A stretch of 64,000 bases of DNA. Source: an uncultured Massilia sp. Lineage in GTDB: Bacteria > Pseudomonadota > Gammaproteobacteria > Burkholderiales > Burkholderiaceae_D. The stretch spans positions 62,001 to 126,000 of the forward strand of contig NZ_CAJYEB010000022.1 of the NCBI RefSeq assembly GCF_913773735.1, in the 5' to 3' direction. The notes under the pieces were generated by a model that was not told where the DNA came from, did not search any database, and was given only the letters and a program-made list of their open reading frames with translations. The position numbers and the translations under genes were made by a program. Below are positions 17,391-26,560 of the stretch, one piece after another. Every line of letters starts with the position of its first letter. The stretch's first letter is position 1.

Positions 17391-19010
17391 GTGAGCAAAC
17401 AGGTAGAAAAAGCAGGTATTGCGACAAAATTGACCATCGCTTTCGCGTTGCTGGTCGCGGTAACGCTCGGGTTGGCCGTGTTTTCCATCACCCGGGTCGA
17501 CGCGATCGAGGCGGCGCTCGGCGCTGCCGAGCATCAGCGCGCCACCCAGCTGGAGCCGCTGTACGACGTGCGCGAGGCGCTCGACCAGACCGGCATCGCG
17601 GCGCGCAATGCCTACATCTTCAAGGACGAGGCAGCGGCGCTGCGCGAACTGGCGCTGGTCGACCGCCACGTCGAGGCCTACCGCGCCGGCCTCGCGCGGC
17701 TCGATCCGGTGCTCGGCGGCGATGCCCGCTACCGCCAGGTCAGGGAGGGACTGGATGCGATGGCGATCGAACTGCGCCGGCCGCGCGCCTACCGCGCCGC
17801 CGGCGACATGGATGGATACGGCGCCTTCCTGGTGAACGATTGCTCGCCGCTGCGGCGGCGCATCGTCGGCGACATCGATGTGCTGCTCAAGGCCCTGCAG
17901 GCCGACAGCACCAGCGCCAGCGCCGCCGCCGAAGCCACCGCGTCGGCGGCACGCTACACCATCGCCGGCCTGGCCGCGCTGTGCGTGCTGCTGGCCGCGG
18001 CCGTGGGCGTGGCCATCGTGCGCCACCTGCTGGGGCAGCTGGGCGGCGAGCCCGCCTACGCCGTCGGCGTCGCCCAGGCCATCGCGCGCGGCGAGCTGCA
18101 GCACTGCGTCGACGTGCGCCGCGCCGCGCCGTCCAGCCTGCTGGCGGCGATGCGCGAGATGCGCGACAGCCTGTCGGGCATCGTCGGCCAGGTGCGCAGC
18201 AGCACCGATGCGATCGCGTCGGCGTCGGCGGAGATCGCGTCCGGCAACATGGAACTGTCGCAGCGCACCGACGGCCAGGCGGCCGAGCTGGCGCGCGTGG
18301 CCGGCGCGATGACGCAGCTGCTGGCGTCGGTGCGCAGCAATGCCGGCCACGTGATCGAGGCGAGCCGGCTGGCCGAGGATGCGTCGGCGGCCTCGCGCGA
18401 CGGCGGCGGCGCGGTCGACGACGTGGTGGCCACCATGACGCTGATCCACGAGGCGTCGACCCGGATCGTCGACATCATCGACGTGATCGACGGCATCGCG
18501 TTCCAGACCAATATCCTGGCGCTGAATGCGGCCGTGGAGGCGGCGCGCGCGGGCGAGCAGGGCCGCGGCTTCGCCGTGGTCGCGGCCGAAGTGCGCAGCC
18601 TGGCGCACCGCTCGGCGGGGGCCGCCAAGGAAATCAAGGCGCTGATCGAGGATTCGGTGAGCAAGGTCGGCGCCGGCACGGCGCTGGTGGGCCAGGCCGG
18701 CGCGACTATGCGCACGGTGGTCGAGCGCATCGGCCGCGCCAGCGCCATCATGAACGAGATCGCCGACACCACCCGCGCCCAGGACGCGGACATCGAACGC
18801 GTCGACGGCGCCATCGCCAGGCTCGACGAGATGACGGTGAAGAACGCGGCGCTGGTCGAGGAAGCCGCCGCCGCCGCGCAATCGCTGCGCGACCAGGCTG
18901 ACCAGCTGGCGGGGCTGGTCGGCACGTTCCAGCTGGAAGCGGCGCCGCCGCGCGCGCAGCCGCCGCTGCGGACGCTGGCGCTGCCGGCGCGCCGCGCGCT
19001 GGCGGCGTAG
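17391..19010 (+). CDS. Methyl-accepting chemotaxis protein
   Basis: A 539-residue chemoreceptor with a GTG start, a first membrane helix at about 14-34, a periplasmic four-helix-bundle-like sensing domain (about 35-185), a second helix at about 190-212, and a cytoplasmic signalling rod. The highly conserved hairpin tip ([37 protein letters not shown]) is intact. It ends in an Ala/Pro/Arg-rich tail without a CheR-binding pentapeptide. The ligand is unknown. The 225-base spacer shared with the divergent HTH-GAF gene is AT-richer than average; no flagellar sigma-28 promoter was recognised in it. Confidence 0.92.
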   Translation: MSKQVEKAGIATKLTIAFALLVAVTLGLAVFSITRVDAIEAALGAAEHQRATQLEPLYDVREALDQTGIAARNAYIFKDEAAALRELALVDRHVEAYRAGLARLDPVLGGDARYRQVREGLDAMAIELRRPRAYRAAGDMDGYGAFLVNDCSPLRRRIVGDIDVLLKALQADSTSASAAAEATASAARYTIAGLAALCVLLAAAVGVAIVRHLLGQLGGEPAYAVGVAQAIARGELQHCVDVRRAAPSSLLAAMREMRDSLSGIVGQVRSSTDAIASASAEIASGNMELSQRTDGQAAELARVAGAMTQLLASVRSNAGHVIEASRLAEDASAASRDGGGAVDDVVATMTLIHEASTRIVDIIDVIDGIAFQTNILALNAAVEAARAGEQGRGFAVVAAEVRSLAHRSAGAAKEIKALIEDSVSKVGAGTALVGQAGATMRTVVERIGRASAIMNEIADTTRAQDADIERVDGAIARLDEMTVKNAALVEEAAAAAQSLRDQADQLAGLVGTFQLEAAPPRAQPPLRTLALPARRALAA

Positions 19011-19038
19011 CGGCCGGCGCACCGGCGCCGCCGACCGT

Positions 19039-19371
19039 TCAATGCAGGCGGTTCTTCTCCGGCTGCACCAGCACGAACGGGCTGACCACCGATGCCCACA
19101 GCAGGGCGTCGCTGGCCTGCCAGGTCTGCGCCTGGACGTCGCTGACCTTGGCCAGGCGGCCCTCGGCCATCCAGCGGGCGATGCTGGCCTTGTCGTCGTG
19201 GGCGACGCGCAGCGCCACCTCGACCAGGTCGAGTTCCTCGCTGACCCAGACCACGACCCCGTGGGCGAAGTGGCGTTCCAGTTCGGACCAGGCGATGAGC
19301 GCCGTCTCGCGGTTGATCTTGTCGTGCAGTTCGCTGTCCTTCAGCGGATCGGTGTTCAGGGTATCGGTCAT
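19039..19371 (-). CDS. DUF2288 family protein
   Basis: A 110-residue soluble protein that matches the DUF2288 family by its NRETALIAWSELERHFA start, DLVEVALRVAHDDKASIARWMAEGRLAKVSD core and WASVVSPFVLVQPEKNR end. No biochemical function is established for the family. It follows the RES toxin gene by 12 bases on the same strand and might be carried on its transcript. Confidence 0.8.
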   Translation of the reverse strand: MTDTLNTDPLKDSELHDKINRETALIAWSELERHFAHGVVVWVSEELDLVEVALRVAHDDKASIARWMAEGRLAKVSDVQAQTWQASDALLWASVVSPFVLVQPEKNRLH

Positions 19372-19383
19372 GCTCGTGTCAAT

Positions 19384-20067
19384 TCAGATGGGTTCGACCT
19401 GGGGAATCGGCGAACCCGCCCATGTTAACCGATACGCGGCGCCCTTGCGGACATTCCCGACCAGCGCCGGCCGGAAGCACGCCAGGTTGGTGCCCCCGGG
19501 GTGGCGCACGCTCGGGTAGACGATGCCCATCGAGCCGGCGTCCAGCAGCGCCGCCGCCAGCCGCTGCGAGGCCACGTAGCTGCCCGGGTCGAGGCAGTCG
19601 CGCCAGGCGGCGCTGCCGCGCAGGTCGTGGAAGGTGGCGCTGAAGTCGGCCAGCAGCGACTGGTAGTCGACGCTGTCGTCGAACCGGCCGATCTCCTGGT
19701 ATTCGACGGCCTTGTGGAAGCACACTTCGGCCAGCGCCGTCTCCGGCGCGAACGCGCAGTACCAGGCGCCGCGCTCGCCGTCGTTGAAGCGGCTGCCCTC
19801 CGGCCGCGCATAGGTGAAGGCGGCGTTCACGATGCGGAAGTTGGGAACGCCGAACACCAGCTCGTCCATGCCGATGCCGGGCAGCTGCCCGGATTCGCCG
19901 CGCAGGCGGTCGTTGGTGGCGTTGTCGAGGTCGAACAGGTCGCGCAGCACGGCGTCGTCCGCGGCCAGCGGGGCCAGCACGGAATCTTCGAGGTCGGCGA
20001 AGCGCGACGGGATCAGGCGGCAGGTATCGAAGCGGCGCAGCGGGGTCAGGCGCGGAACCGTCTTCAT
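19384..20067 (-). CDS. RES-domain toxin (NAD+ phosphorylase family)
   Basis: A 227-residue RES-family toxin. Characterised members (MbcT, Res) deplete NAD+ and so stop growth. The three residues that name the family are visible: Arg in GSRFNDGERGAWY, Glu in TALAEVCFH, and Ser in YPSVRHPGGTNLACFRP. The ATG directly follows the stop of the antitoxin gene and has a G-run (GGGGGG) upstream, so the pair is translationally linked. The length (227) is larger than the shortest RES toxins because of an N-terminal extension of about 60 residues, as in other proteobacterial RES proteins. Confidence 0.88.
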   Translation of the reverse strand: MKTVPRLTPLRRFDTCRLIPSRFADLEDSVLAPLAADDAVLRDLFDLDNATNDRLRGESGQLPGIGMDELVFGVPNFRIVNAAFTYARPEGSRFNDGERGAWYCAFAPETALAEVCFHKAVEYQEIGRFDDSVDYQSLLADFSATFHDLRGSAAWRDCLDPGSYVASQRLAAALLDAGSMGIVYPSVRHPGGTNLACFRPALVGNVRKGAAYRLTWAGSPIPQVEPI

Positions 20068-20505
20068 TCACAGCCCCCCGCGGCGCGCGTCGAGCAGCCG
20101 GCGCACCGTCTGCATGGCCAGCAGGCCGCCCGCCAGCATGTAGGCCAGCGGCGTGCGCCCCTGGAACACGGCATTCGTGTTCGGCAGGTGCACCCACTCG
20201 TCGGCCAGCGCGTCGCCGTACAGGATGTGCAGCGCCTTGTAGATGCCCAGCAGGTAGGAGATGCGCGTGATGCGGTCGACCTCGAGCACCCGCTCCGGGT
20301 GCTTCTTCCAGTCGTAGAACGCCGACGAGGACAACCCGCCGAGCAGCTCGCGCGCATCGTCGTCGCGCACGCGCCAGGCGGCGGCCAGGCGGAAGAAGCC
20401 GAGCAGGGCGGACTTCGACAGGCGCTCGCGCTCGGCGCGCGCGTTCAGGTCGACCAGGGTCGCCGGTTCGAACCGGCTCTTGGGGTAGGCATAGGCAAGA
20501 CTCAT
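20068..20505 (-). CDS. Xre/MbcA/ParS-type antitoxin
   Basis: A 145-residue protein with an N-terminal Xre-like DNA-binding region (about 30-75) and a C-terminal MbcA/ParS/Xre toxin-binding domain (about 80-140) marked by LLGIYKALHILYGDALADEWVHLPNTNAVFQGRTPLAYML. It neutralises the RES toxin and is expected to repress its own promoter. The ATG at 20505 follows CCGGAGA; the longer frame to 20556 runs through the promoter and is not used. It overlaps nothing and abuts the toxin gene without a gap. Confidence 0.88.
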   Translation of the reverse strand: MSLAYAYPKSRFEPATLVDLNARAERERLSKSALLGFFRLAAAWRVRDDDARELLGGLSSSAFYDWKKHPERVLEVDRITRISYLLGIYKALHILYGDALADEWVHLPNTNAVFQGRTPLAYMLAGGLLAMQTVRRLLDARRGGL

Positions 20506-20513
20506 CGCATTCT

Positions 20514-20556
20514 CCGGTTTCGGTATTTTTATACTCCGATTCCGGATGCGGTGCAA
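20514..20556 (-). promoter_or_regulatory. Promoter and operator of the antitoxin-toxin operon
   Basis: On the minus strand TTGCAC (20556-20551) and TATAAA (20533-20528) are spaced by exactly 17 bases, the best sigma-70 match in the window. An inverted repeat CCGGTTTCGG (20514-20523) / CCGATTCCGG (20536-20545; 8 of 10 positions pair) is centred on the -10, with an inner GTAT-N4-ATAC (20523-20534 region). This is where the antitoxin-toxin complex would bind for autoregulation. A 16-bp perfect palindrome GCCGGTTCGAACCGGC at 20462-20477, inside the antitoxin gene, shares the CCGGTT half-site. Confidence 0.7.
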
Positions 20557-20596
20557 GCGGCGATCCCGCCGCCGCCCGCCGCCGCCGCTGCCGGCG

Positions 20597-22294
20597 TCAG
20601 GCCGGTTCGGCGTGTTCTACCAGCAACTGGACCTTGGTGACGCCGTTGTACTCGTTGGCATCGAGCCGGAACGCCACGCGCGCCTTGTCGCCCAGCGCGT
20701 CGGTATGGCCGAACCAGATCGCGTCGTAGCGCCGGCCGTTGCGTTCCAGCAGGAGCTTGAGGTGCTTGTCCTTCAGGATGCGCTGACTGACCACGCGGAA
20801 TTCGTCGCAGAACACCGGCGGCGCGAAACCCTGGCCCCAGACCTGGCCGTCCAGCAGCTCGATGAACTGGGTCGAATAGAAGTCGTCCTCGAGCGGGCCG
20901 TCGGTCTCGACCACCCGTTCCAGCTGCGCCGCGCTCAGCCACGCGCGGCCCACCGCCTCGAAGGCCTGGGTGAAGGTGTCGAAGTGCTCGGCGCGGATCG
21001 ACAGGCCGGCCGCCATCGCGTGGCCGCCGAACTTGTCGATCAGGCCCGGCACGCGCTTGGACACGAGGTCGAGCGCGTCGCGCAGGTGAAAGCCCGGGAT
21101 CGAGCGGCCCGACCCCTTGATCCAGCCGTCGCCGGCGGGCGCGAACGTGATCGTCGGGCGGTAGAACTTTTCCTTCAGGCGCGAGGCGACGATGCCGATC
21201 ACGCCCTGGTGCCAGCCGTCGTCGAACACGGCGATGGTGCTGGCGTCCGCCGGATTGAAGTCGTCCAGGTGCAGCAGCGCCGTGCCCTGCATGTCGGCCT
21301 CGATCTCGCGGCGCTTCAGGTTGATGTCGTTCAGTTCCTGGGCGATGGCCCAGGCGCGGCCCTCGTCGTCGGTGGTGAGGCATTCGATCCCGAGCGCCAT
21401 GTCTTCCAGCCGGCCGGCCGCGTTCAGGCGCGGGCCGAGCGCGAAGCCGAGGTCGAACGGCGAGGCCGTGCGCGCCTCGCGGCCGGCGACGCGGAACAGC
21501 GCGGCCACGCCGGCGTGCATGCGCCCGGCACGCATGCGCTTGAGGCCCTGGGCCACCAGGATGCGGTTGTTGGTGTCGAGCTTGACCACGTCGGCCACCG
21601 TGCCCAGCGCCACCAGGTCGAGCAGGTTGTCGAGCTTGGGCTGGGTCGTGGCGTCGAACACGCCGCGCCGGCGCAGTTCGGCGCGCAGCGCCAGCAGCAC
21701 GTAGAACACGACGCCGACGCCGGCCAGGTGCTTGCTGGGGAAGCCGCAGCCGGGCTGGTTCGGGTTGACGATCACGCGCGCGTCCGGCAGCGCGTCGCCG
21801 GGCAGGTGGTGGTCGGTGACGACCACGTCGATGCCGCGCGCCTTGGCCGCCGCCACGCCGTCGATGCTGGCGATGCCGTTGTCGACCGTGATGATGATGT
21901 CCGGGGCGGTGGTGCGCGCGGTCAGCGCGACGATCTCGGGCGTCAGGCCGTAGCCGTACTCGAAGCGGTTCGGCACGATGTAGTCGACCGTCGCGCCCAT
22001 CGCGCGCAGGCCGCGCAGGGCGACCGCGCAGGCGGTGGCGCCGTCGCAGTCGTAGTCGGCGACGATGGTCATCTTCCGGCCGGCGGCGATGGCGTCGGCC
22101 AGGTAGGCGGCGGCGCCGTCGATGCAGTGCAGGCCGGCCGGCGGCAGCAGGGCCTGCAGCTCGCTGGCGAGCTCGCGCGGGTCGCTCAGGCCGCGCGCGG
22201 CATAGACGCGGGCGAGCACGGGATGGATCCCGCCCTGGCGCAGCATGTCGGCGGTGCGCACCGGGCAGGGACGGATGGCGATGCGGGTCTTCAA
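20597..22294 (-). CDS. recJ: Single-stranded-DNA-specific exonuclease RecJ
   Basis: A 565-residue 5'-3' single-strand exonuclease of recombinational and mismatch repair. It has the DHH-family motifs: ADYDCDGATA near residue 84, ITVDNG, VVTDHHLPGD (DHH) near 165, a conserved FALGPRLNAAGRL segment, and a DHHA1 domain with GGHAMAAGLS near 430. The start is a TTG at 22294 whose first bases overlap the TGA of the upstream gene; no ATG lies near and the family length agrees. It is co-directional with and coupled to the upstream gene. Confidence 0.93.
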   Translation of the reverse strand: MKTRIAIRPCPVRTADMLRQGGIHPVLARVYAARGLSDPRELASELQALLPPAGLHCIDGAAAYLADAIAAGRKMTIVADYDCDGATACAVALRGLRAMGATVDYIVPNRFEYGYGLTPEIVALTARTTAPDIIITVDNGIASIDGVAAAKARGIDVVVTDHHLPGDALPDARVIVNPNQPGCGFPSKHLAGVGVVFYVLLALRAELRRRGVFDATTQPKLDNLLDLVALGTVADVVKLDTNNRILVAQGLKRMRAGRMHAGVAALFRVAGREARTASPFDLGFALGPRLNAAGRLEDMALGIECLTTDDEGRAWAIAQELNDINLKRREIEADMQGTALLHLDDFNPADASTIAVFDDGWHQGVIGIVASRLKEKFYRPTITFAPAGDGWIKGSGRSIPGFHLRDALDLVSKRVPGLIDKFGGHAMAAGLSIRAEHFDTFTQAFEAVGRAWLSAAQLERVVETDGPLEDDFYSTQFIELLDGQVWGQGFAPPVFCDEFRVVSQRILKDKHLKLLLERNGRRYDAIWFGHTDALGDKARVAFRLDANEYNGVTKVQLLVEHAEPA

Positions 22295-23367
22295 GTCAGT
22301 GATTCCAGGGTCGGACGGCGCCAGAACTGGCGCTGGGCCATCGGGGTGGTGGTGGTTTCCAGGTGGCCGTCGCGGTGCGTCAGCACCAGGCGCAGGCGGT
22401 TGACGCGGCCGGCGCGCACGGCCGCCAGCAGCGGCGCGAACAGCGCGGTGTCGAGCCGCTGCATCTCGCGCAGCCAGCCGTCCCAGTCGGCGGCGATGGC
22501 CGGCGCGGCGACGTTGCCGCAGGCCAGCAGGACGTCGTTGCCCAGGCCGGACACGGCATCGAGCGCGCCGTCCAGGCCGTCCAGGCGGCGCTCGGCCAGC
22601 GCGCCCAGCCAGCCGGGCACGGACCAGGTGGCCAGGCGCGGGACCTGCAGGGTGCGCGCGCCGGCGTTGGCGATCAGGCGGGTGGCGTGCTCGGTGGCGA
22701 TGCTCGCCTCGCCCCAGGGCCAGACGGCGTTCACCGGCGCCTGGCCGCGCGCCTCGCGCGCCGCGTTGGCCGGATGCGTGTACCAGGTCACCTGCACTTC
22801 GTTCTGCAGCTTGCGGAAGGCGCGCGCGGGCGGGCCGGAGGGCATCCAGTCGGTCAGGTTCATGCCCACCGCCGCGTCCGGGCTGGACGTGCGGATCTCG
22901 TCCCAGCCGTCGGCGCGCATGAACCAGGTGGCGGCGTCGCCGTAGCGCAGCGCGTGGCCGGCTTCCTCGAAGCACGGCAGGGCGGCGTCGAACAGGGCGC
23001 GGCCCTCGTCCTCGCGCAGGTCGAGCTGGCGCACGTCGCCCATCTGCAGGTGCGAGCGGGCGATCTGGATGTGGGCCGGGTTGACCACGAACCAGGTGCC
23101 GTCGCCGGGGTCGAGGCCGTAGCCGCGCATGGCGCGCGCCGCCACGCCCGGCGCCAGCGCATGCGGCCCGTGCGCCAGGCCCAGCGCGCGGGCGATCCAC
23201 AGCTCGTGCGGCAGGGCGCGGGCGGCGCCGTCGAGGGCGTGGCGGGCCCGGCCCGAGGACTTCGACAACAGCGCGGCCAGGGCCGGCGCCTGCAGGGCGC
23301 GGGCCAGGTCGGGCGCGAATTCGGGAGCGGGAAGGGCGAACGGCAGGACGAGCGAAAGTTGGGCCAT
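22291..23367 (-). CDS. Conserved RecJ-associated protein, phosphoglycerate-mutase-like annotation
   Basis: A 358-residue soluble protein that in betaproteobacteria commonly lies just upstream of recJ and is often labelled phosphoglycerate mutase or cofactor-independent regulator, without experimental proof that I know. Recognisable stretches are DGTWFVVNPAHIQIARSHLQM and GNDVLLACGNVAAPAIAADWDGW. The start at 23367 (MAQLSLVLPFALPAPEF) is chosen because the longer frame runs into the divergent lolC gene. TACAAT lies about seven bases upstream, so a leaderless transcript is possible. It overlaps the recJ start by four bases. Confidence 0.7.
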   Translation of the reverse strand: MAQLSLVLPFALPAPEFAPDLARALQAPALAALLSKSSGRARHALDGAARALPHELWIARALGLAHGPHALAPGVAARAMRGYGLDPGDGTWFVVNPAHIQIARSHLQMGDVRQLDLREDEGRALFDAALPCFEEAGHALRYGDAATWFMRADGWDEIRTSSPDAAVGMNLTDWMPSGPPARAFRKLQNEVQVTWYTHPANAAREARGQAPVNAVWPWGEASIATEHATRLIANAGARTLQVPRLATWSVPGWLGALAERRLDGLDGALDAVSGLGNDVLLACGNVAAPAIAADWDGWLREMQRLDTALFAPLLAAVRAGRVNRLRLVLTHRDGHLETTTTPMAQRQFWRRPTLESLT

Positions 23368-23456
23368 GCCGTATTGTAGGCGAAATGCCGGAGGCGCAGT
23401 AGGCGGGCGCCGGAACGCTTCATCCAAGAAAAATTCCTTCCAATTGTGACAAGCCC

Positions 23457-23479
23457 CCACACGGATGAGCTTTGTGTGG
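23457..23479 (+). promoter_or_regulatory. Leader hairpin upstream of lolC
   Basis: CCACAC and GTGTGG form a perfect 6-bp stem with an 11-base loop in the 5' region of lolC, ending 36 bases before its ATG. It may be a leader structure or protein site; nothing else supports a function. Confidence 0.25.
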
Positions 23480-23515
23480 CAAACTGCGGCACCAGCGAGA
23501 CAACCCGTGGAGTCC

Positions 23516-24781
23516 ATGAGCATCGTCCATCACTTGCCGTACGAATGGCTGGTCGGCTTGCGCTATACGCGTGCCGGCAAGCGCAGCAGCCGCAACAGTT
23601 TTATTTCCTTCATTTCCCTGATCTCGGTGTCCGGCATCGCGCTCGGGGTGGCGGCGCTCATCGTCGTGCTGTCGGTGATGAACGGCTTCCAGAAGGAAGT
23701 GACGGACCGCATGCTGTCCGTGCTCGCCCACATCGAGATCTTCGACGCGCGCGGCGCCATGCCCAACTGGCAACAGGCCGAGAAGGAGGCGTTCAAGAAC
23801 CCGGCCGTGCGCGGCGCCGCGCCCTTCGTCGAGACCCAGGGCCTGCTGGTGCGCGACGACACGATGAAGCCGGCCGTCATCCGCGGCATCCTGCCGTCCA
23901 GCGAGCAGGCCGTGTCCGACGTGGCCCGGCAGGTGCGCCAGGGCAGCCTGGACAGCCTGCGCCCCGGCGCGTTCAACATCGTGATGGGTTACGCGCTGGC
24001 GCGCTCGCTGGGCGTGGGCATCGGCGACAAGGTCAACATGCTGCTGGCCCAGGGCACGATGACCCCGGCCGGCATGGTGCCGCGCTCGCGCGTGTTCACC
24101 GTCTCCGGCATCTTCGAGGCCGGCCACTACGAATTCGATTCCGCCATGGCCTTCATCGACATCGTCGACGCCCAGAAGATGGAGCGCCTGGCCGCGCCCT
24201 CGGGCCTGCGCCTGCGCATCGCCGACATGCAGCAGGCGCCCGAGGTGGCGCGCCAGCTGAAGGCGTCGATGCCGGGCGACCTGGTCGTGCGCGACTGGTC
24301 GAAGCTGAACGCCAACTGGTTCGCCGCCGTCAAGACCGAGAAGCGCATGATGTTCATCATCCTGACCCTGATCATCGCGGTGGCCGCGTTCAACCTCGTG
24401 TCCACCTTGGTCATGACCGTCACCGACAAGCAGGCCGACATCGCGATCCTGCGCACGCTGGGCGCGTCGCCGCGCTCGATCATGAAGATCTTCATGGTCC
24501 AGGGCGCGCTGGTCGGCATCATGGGCACCGCGCTGGGCGTGGCGTTCGGCGTGCTGGTGGCGCTCAACATCGACGTCATCGTGCCCTTCATCGAACACCT
24601 GCTGGGCGTGCAGTTCCTGTCCAGGGACATCTATCTGATCAGCGCGATCCCCTCGGACATGCGCTGGCCGGACGTATACAAGATCGGCGGCGTCTCGGTG
24701 CTGCTGGCATTCGTCGCGACGATCTACCCGAGCTTCGCGGCGTCGCGCGTCAAACCGGCGGAGGCCCTGCGTTATGAATAA
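23516..24781 (+). CDS. lolC: Lipoprotein-releasing ABC transporter permease LolC/E
   Basis: A 421-residue inner-membrane permease of the LolCDE system, which extracts outer-membrane lipoproteins from the inner membrane and passes them to LolA. It has a first membrane helix at about 30-55 ([31 protein letters not shown]), a large periplasmic domain, and three C-terminal helices of the FtsX type ([40 protein letters not shown]). The ATG at 23516 is preceded by GTGGAG. lolD overlaps its end by eight bases. No separate LolE is nearby, so a LolF-like single permease is likely. Confidence 0.94.
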   Translation: MSIVHHLPYEWLVGLRYTRAGKRSSRNSFISFISLISVSGIALGVAALIVVLSVMNGFQKEVTDRMLSVLAHIEIFDARGAMPNWQQAEKEAFKNPAVRGAAPFVETQGLLVRDDTMKPAVIRGILPSSEQAVSDVARQVRQGSLDSLRPGAFNIVMGYALARSLGVGIGDKVNMLLAQGTMTPAGMVPRSRVFTVSGIFEAGHYEFDSAMAFIDIVDAQKMERLAAPSGLRLRIADMQQAPEVARQLKASMPGDLVVRDWSKLNANWFAAVKTEKRMMFIILTLIIAVAAFNLVSTLVMTVTDKQADIAILRTLGASPRSIMKIFMVQGALVGIMGTALGVAFGVLVALNIDVIVPFIEHLLGVQFLSRDIYLISAIPSDMRWPDVYKIGGVSVLLAFVATIYPSFAASRVKPAEALRYE

Positions 24782-25523
24782 TCCTGTCATCGAACCCGTC
24801 CAGACCGTCGCCGCCGGCGCACCGGTGCTGGCCTGCCGCGGCGTCGGCAAGACCTTCCGCCAGGGCGACTATGCCGTGCAGGTGCTCGACAAGGTCGACT
24901 TCGCGATCGGCCGCGGCGAGCGCGTGGCGATCATCGGCGCATCCGGCTCCGGCAAGTCGACGCTGCTGCACATCCTGGGCGGCCTCGACACCCCGTCCGC
25001 CGGCGCCGTGGCGCTGCTGGGCGAGGATTTCGCGGCGCTGTCGGAGACCCGGCGCGGCGAACTGCGCAACACCTCGCTGGGCTTCGTCTACCAGTTCCAC
25101 CACCTGCTGCCGGAATTCTCGGCCCTCGACAACGTCGCCATGCCGCTGCTGATCCGCCGCACCGGGCGCGCCGAGGCCAGGCGCCGCGCCGAGGCCATGC
25201 TGGCGCGCGTGGGCCTGACCAAGCGCGCCATCCACCGCCCGGGCGAGCTGTCCGGCGGCGAGCGCCAGCGCGTGGCCCTGGCGCGCGCGCTGGTGACCGA
25301 GCCGGCCTGCGTGCTGGCCGACGAGCCGACCGGGAACCTCGACCACGCCACGGCGCAGGGCATCTTCGACCTGATGCTGGAACTGTCGAAGACGCTGGGC
25401 ACCGCCTTCGTCATCGTCACCCACGACCCGGAACTGGCGCGCCGCTGCGACCGCGTGCTGCGCCTGACCGAGAACGGGCTGCAGCCGGAACAGGCGGTGC
25501 CGTCCATCAAGGACATGCTGTAA
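24774..25523 (+). CDS. lolD: Lipoprotein-releasing ABC transporter ATPase LolD
   Basis: A 249-residue ATP-binding subunit that powers lipoprotein release. It shows Walker A (GASGSGKST), the Q-loop ([23 protein letters not shown], the Lol-type sequence), the ABC signature ([15 protein letters not shown]), Walker B ([11 protein letters not shown]) and the H-loop (THDPE). Its ATG lies within lolC (8-base overlap), so the two are coupled; tatD follows by 11 bases. Confidence 0.96.
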   Translation: MNNPVIEPVQTVAAGAPVLACRGVGKTFRQGDYAVQVLDKVDFAIGRGERVAIIGASGSGKSTLLHILGGLDTPSAGAVALLGEDFAALSETRRGELRNTSLGFVYQFHHLLPEFSALDNVAMPLLIRRTGRAEARRRAEAMLARVGLTKRAIHRPGELSGGERQRVALARALVTEPACVLADEPTGNLDHATAQGIFDLMLELSKTLGTAFVIVTHDPELARRCDRVLRLTENGLQPEQAVPSIKDML

Positions 25524-25534
25524 GGGCAAGCGTC

Positions 25535-26335
25535 ATGTGGATCGATACCCACTGCCACCTCGACGCCCACGAATTCGGCGCCGAATCGCTCGACGTGGCG
25601 GGCCGCGCCGGGGAGCTCGGGGTCGGGATGATCGTGATCCCGGCCGTCGCGCGCGCCAATTTCGACGTCGTGCGCGACTTGGCCGCGCAGGCGCCGAACG
25701 CCAGCTATGCGCTCGGCATCCACCCGATCTACGTGCCCCAGGCCACCGACGACGACCTCGAGGCCCTGCGCGCGCAGGTCGCGCTGGCGCTGGACGACCC
25801 GAACTTCGTCGCCATCGGCGAGGTCGGCCTGGATTTCTTCCTCCCGATGCTGTGCGAGCCGGACATGCGCGCCAAGCAGGAGCGGTTCTTCCGTGAACAG
25901 CTACGCATCGCGCGCGACTTCGGCCTGCCGGTGCTGACCCACGTGCGGCGCTCGCAGGACCAGGTGCTGAAGCACGTGCGCCAGGTACGCCCGGCGGGCG
26001 GCATCGCCCATGCCTTCAACGGCAGCTTCCAGCAGGCGCAGCACTTCATCGACCAGGGGTTCCGGCTCGGCTTCGGCGGCGCCATGACCTTTACCCGCGC
26101 GCTGCAGATCCGGCGCCTGGCGGCCGCGCTGCCGCTCGACGCGATCGTGCTGGAAACCGATGCGCCGGACATCGCGCCGAGCTGGATCCATCCGGGCCGC
26201 AACAGCCCGGAGCAATTGCCGGCGATCGGCCGCGCGCTGGCCGACCTGCGCGGCGTGCCCGAGGACGTCGTGCGCGCCGCGTGCCGCGCCAGCGCGCTGG
26301 CGGCGCTGCCGCGCCTGGCTGCCCTGGTGGACTGA
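25535..26335 (+). CDS. tatD: TatD-family metal-dependent deoxyribonuclease
   Basis: A 266-residue TIM-barrel hydrolase of the amidohydrolase superfamily. Metal ligands are visible in DTHCHLD (residues 4-10), GEVGLDF (Glu near 97), THVRRSQ (His), HAFNG (His) and ETDAPDI (Asp near 209). TatD proteins act as 3'-5' exonucleases on DNA, including damaged ends. It is the third gene of a lolC-lolD-tatD run and the last core gene before the type VI cassette. Confidence 0.93.
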   Translation: MWIDTHCHLDAHEFGAESLDVAGRAGELGVGMIVIPAVARANFDVVRDLAAQAPNASYALGIHPIYVPQATDDDLEALRAQVALALDDPNFVAIGEVGLDFFLPMLCEPDMRAKQERFFREQLRIARDFGLPVLTHVRRSQDQVLKHVRQVRPAGGIAHAFNGSFQQAQHFIDQGFRLGFGGAMTFTRALQIRRLAAALPLDAIVLETDAPDIAPSWIHPGRNSPEQLPAIGRALADLRGVPEDVVRAACRASALAALPRLAALVD

Positions 26336-26347
26336 CCCGGCCCGCAT

Positions 26348-26365
26348 GCGGCGCCCGGGCGCCGC
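26348..26365. terminator. 18-bp perfect palindrome after tatD
   Basis: GCGGCGCCCGGGCGCCGC lies 12 bases past the tatD stop and forms a compact GC stem without a T-run. A second inverted repeat, TTCGCC (26407-26412) / GGCGAA (26423-26428), follows in the same 180-base spacer. The spacer marks the left edge of the type VI cassette; no gene was recognised in it. Confidence 0.4.
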
Positions 26366-26515
26366 GCGCCCGTCCGGCGGTGCACGACCATCCGGCCACG
26401 CCGAAGTTCGCCCGAACCGCCCGGCGAACGCCATGACGGACCCCAAGCCCGCCCGTGCGAAAGCATGGAAAAATCCCCACTCGTGCCGCGTCGCGGTCAA
26501 CGGTGAGGAGAGAGC

Positions 26516-26560
26516 GTGGATAGCGTGCATGGCGTGGATAGTGTGGATGGCCTGCATGGC
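26516..26560 (+). repeat. Five tandem 9-bp units at the vgrG start
   Basis: The first 15 codons of vgrG are five imperfect 9-base units of the form STGSATRGY, coding VDS-VHG-VDS-VDG-LHG. The unit length keeps the frame, so copy-number change would lengthen or shorten the N-terminus without breaking the gene. Confidence 0.7.

Noticed and set aside
23367..23383. Strong promoter for the recJ upstream gene
   Set aside because: TACAAT is close to consensus, but the hexamer 17 bases upstream (TACTGC) does not resemble TTGACA, so I noted the -10 only.
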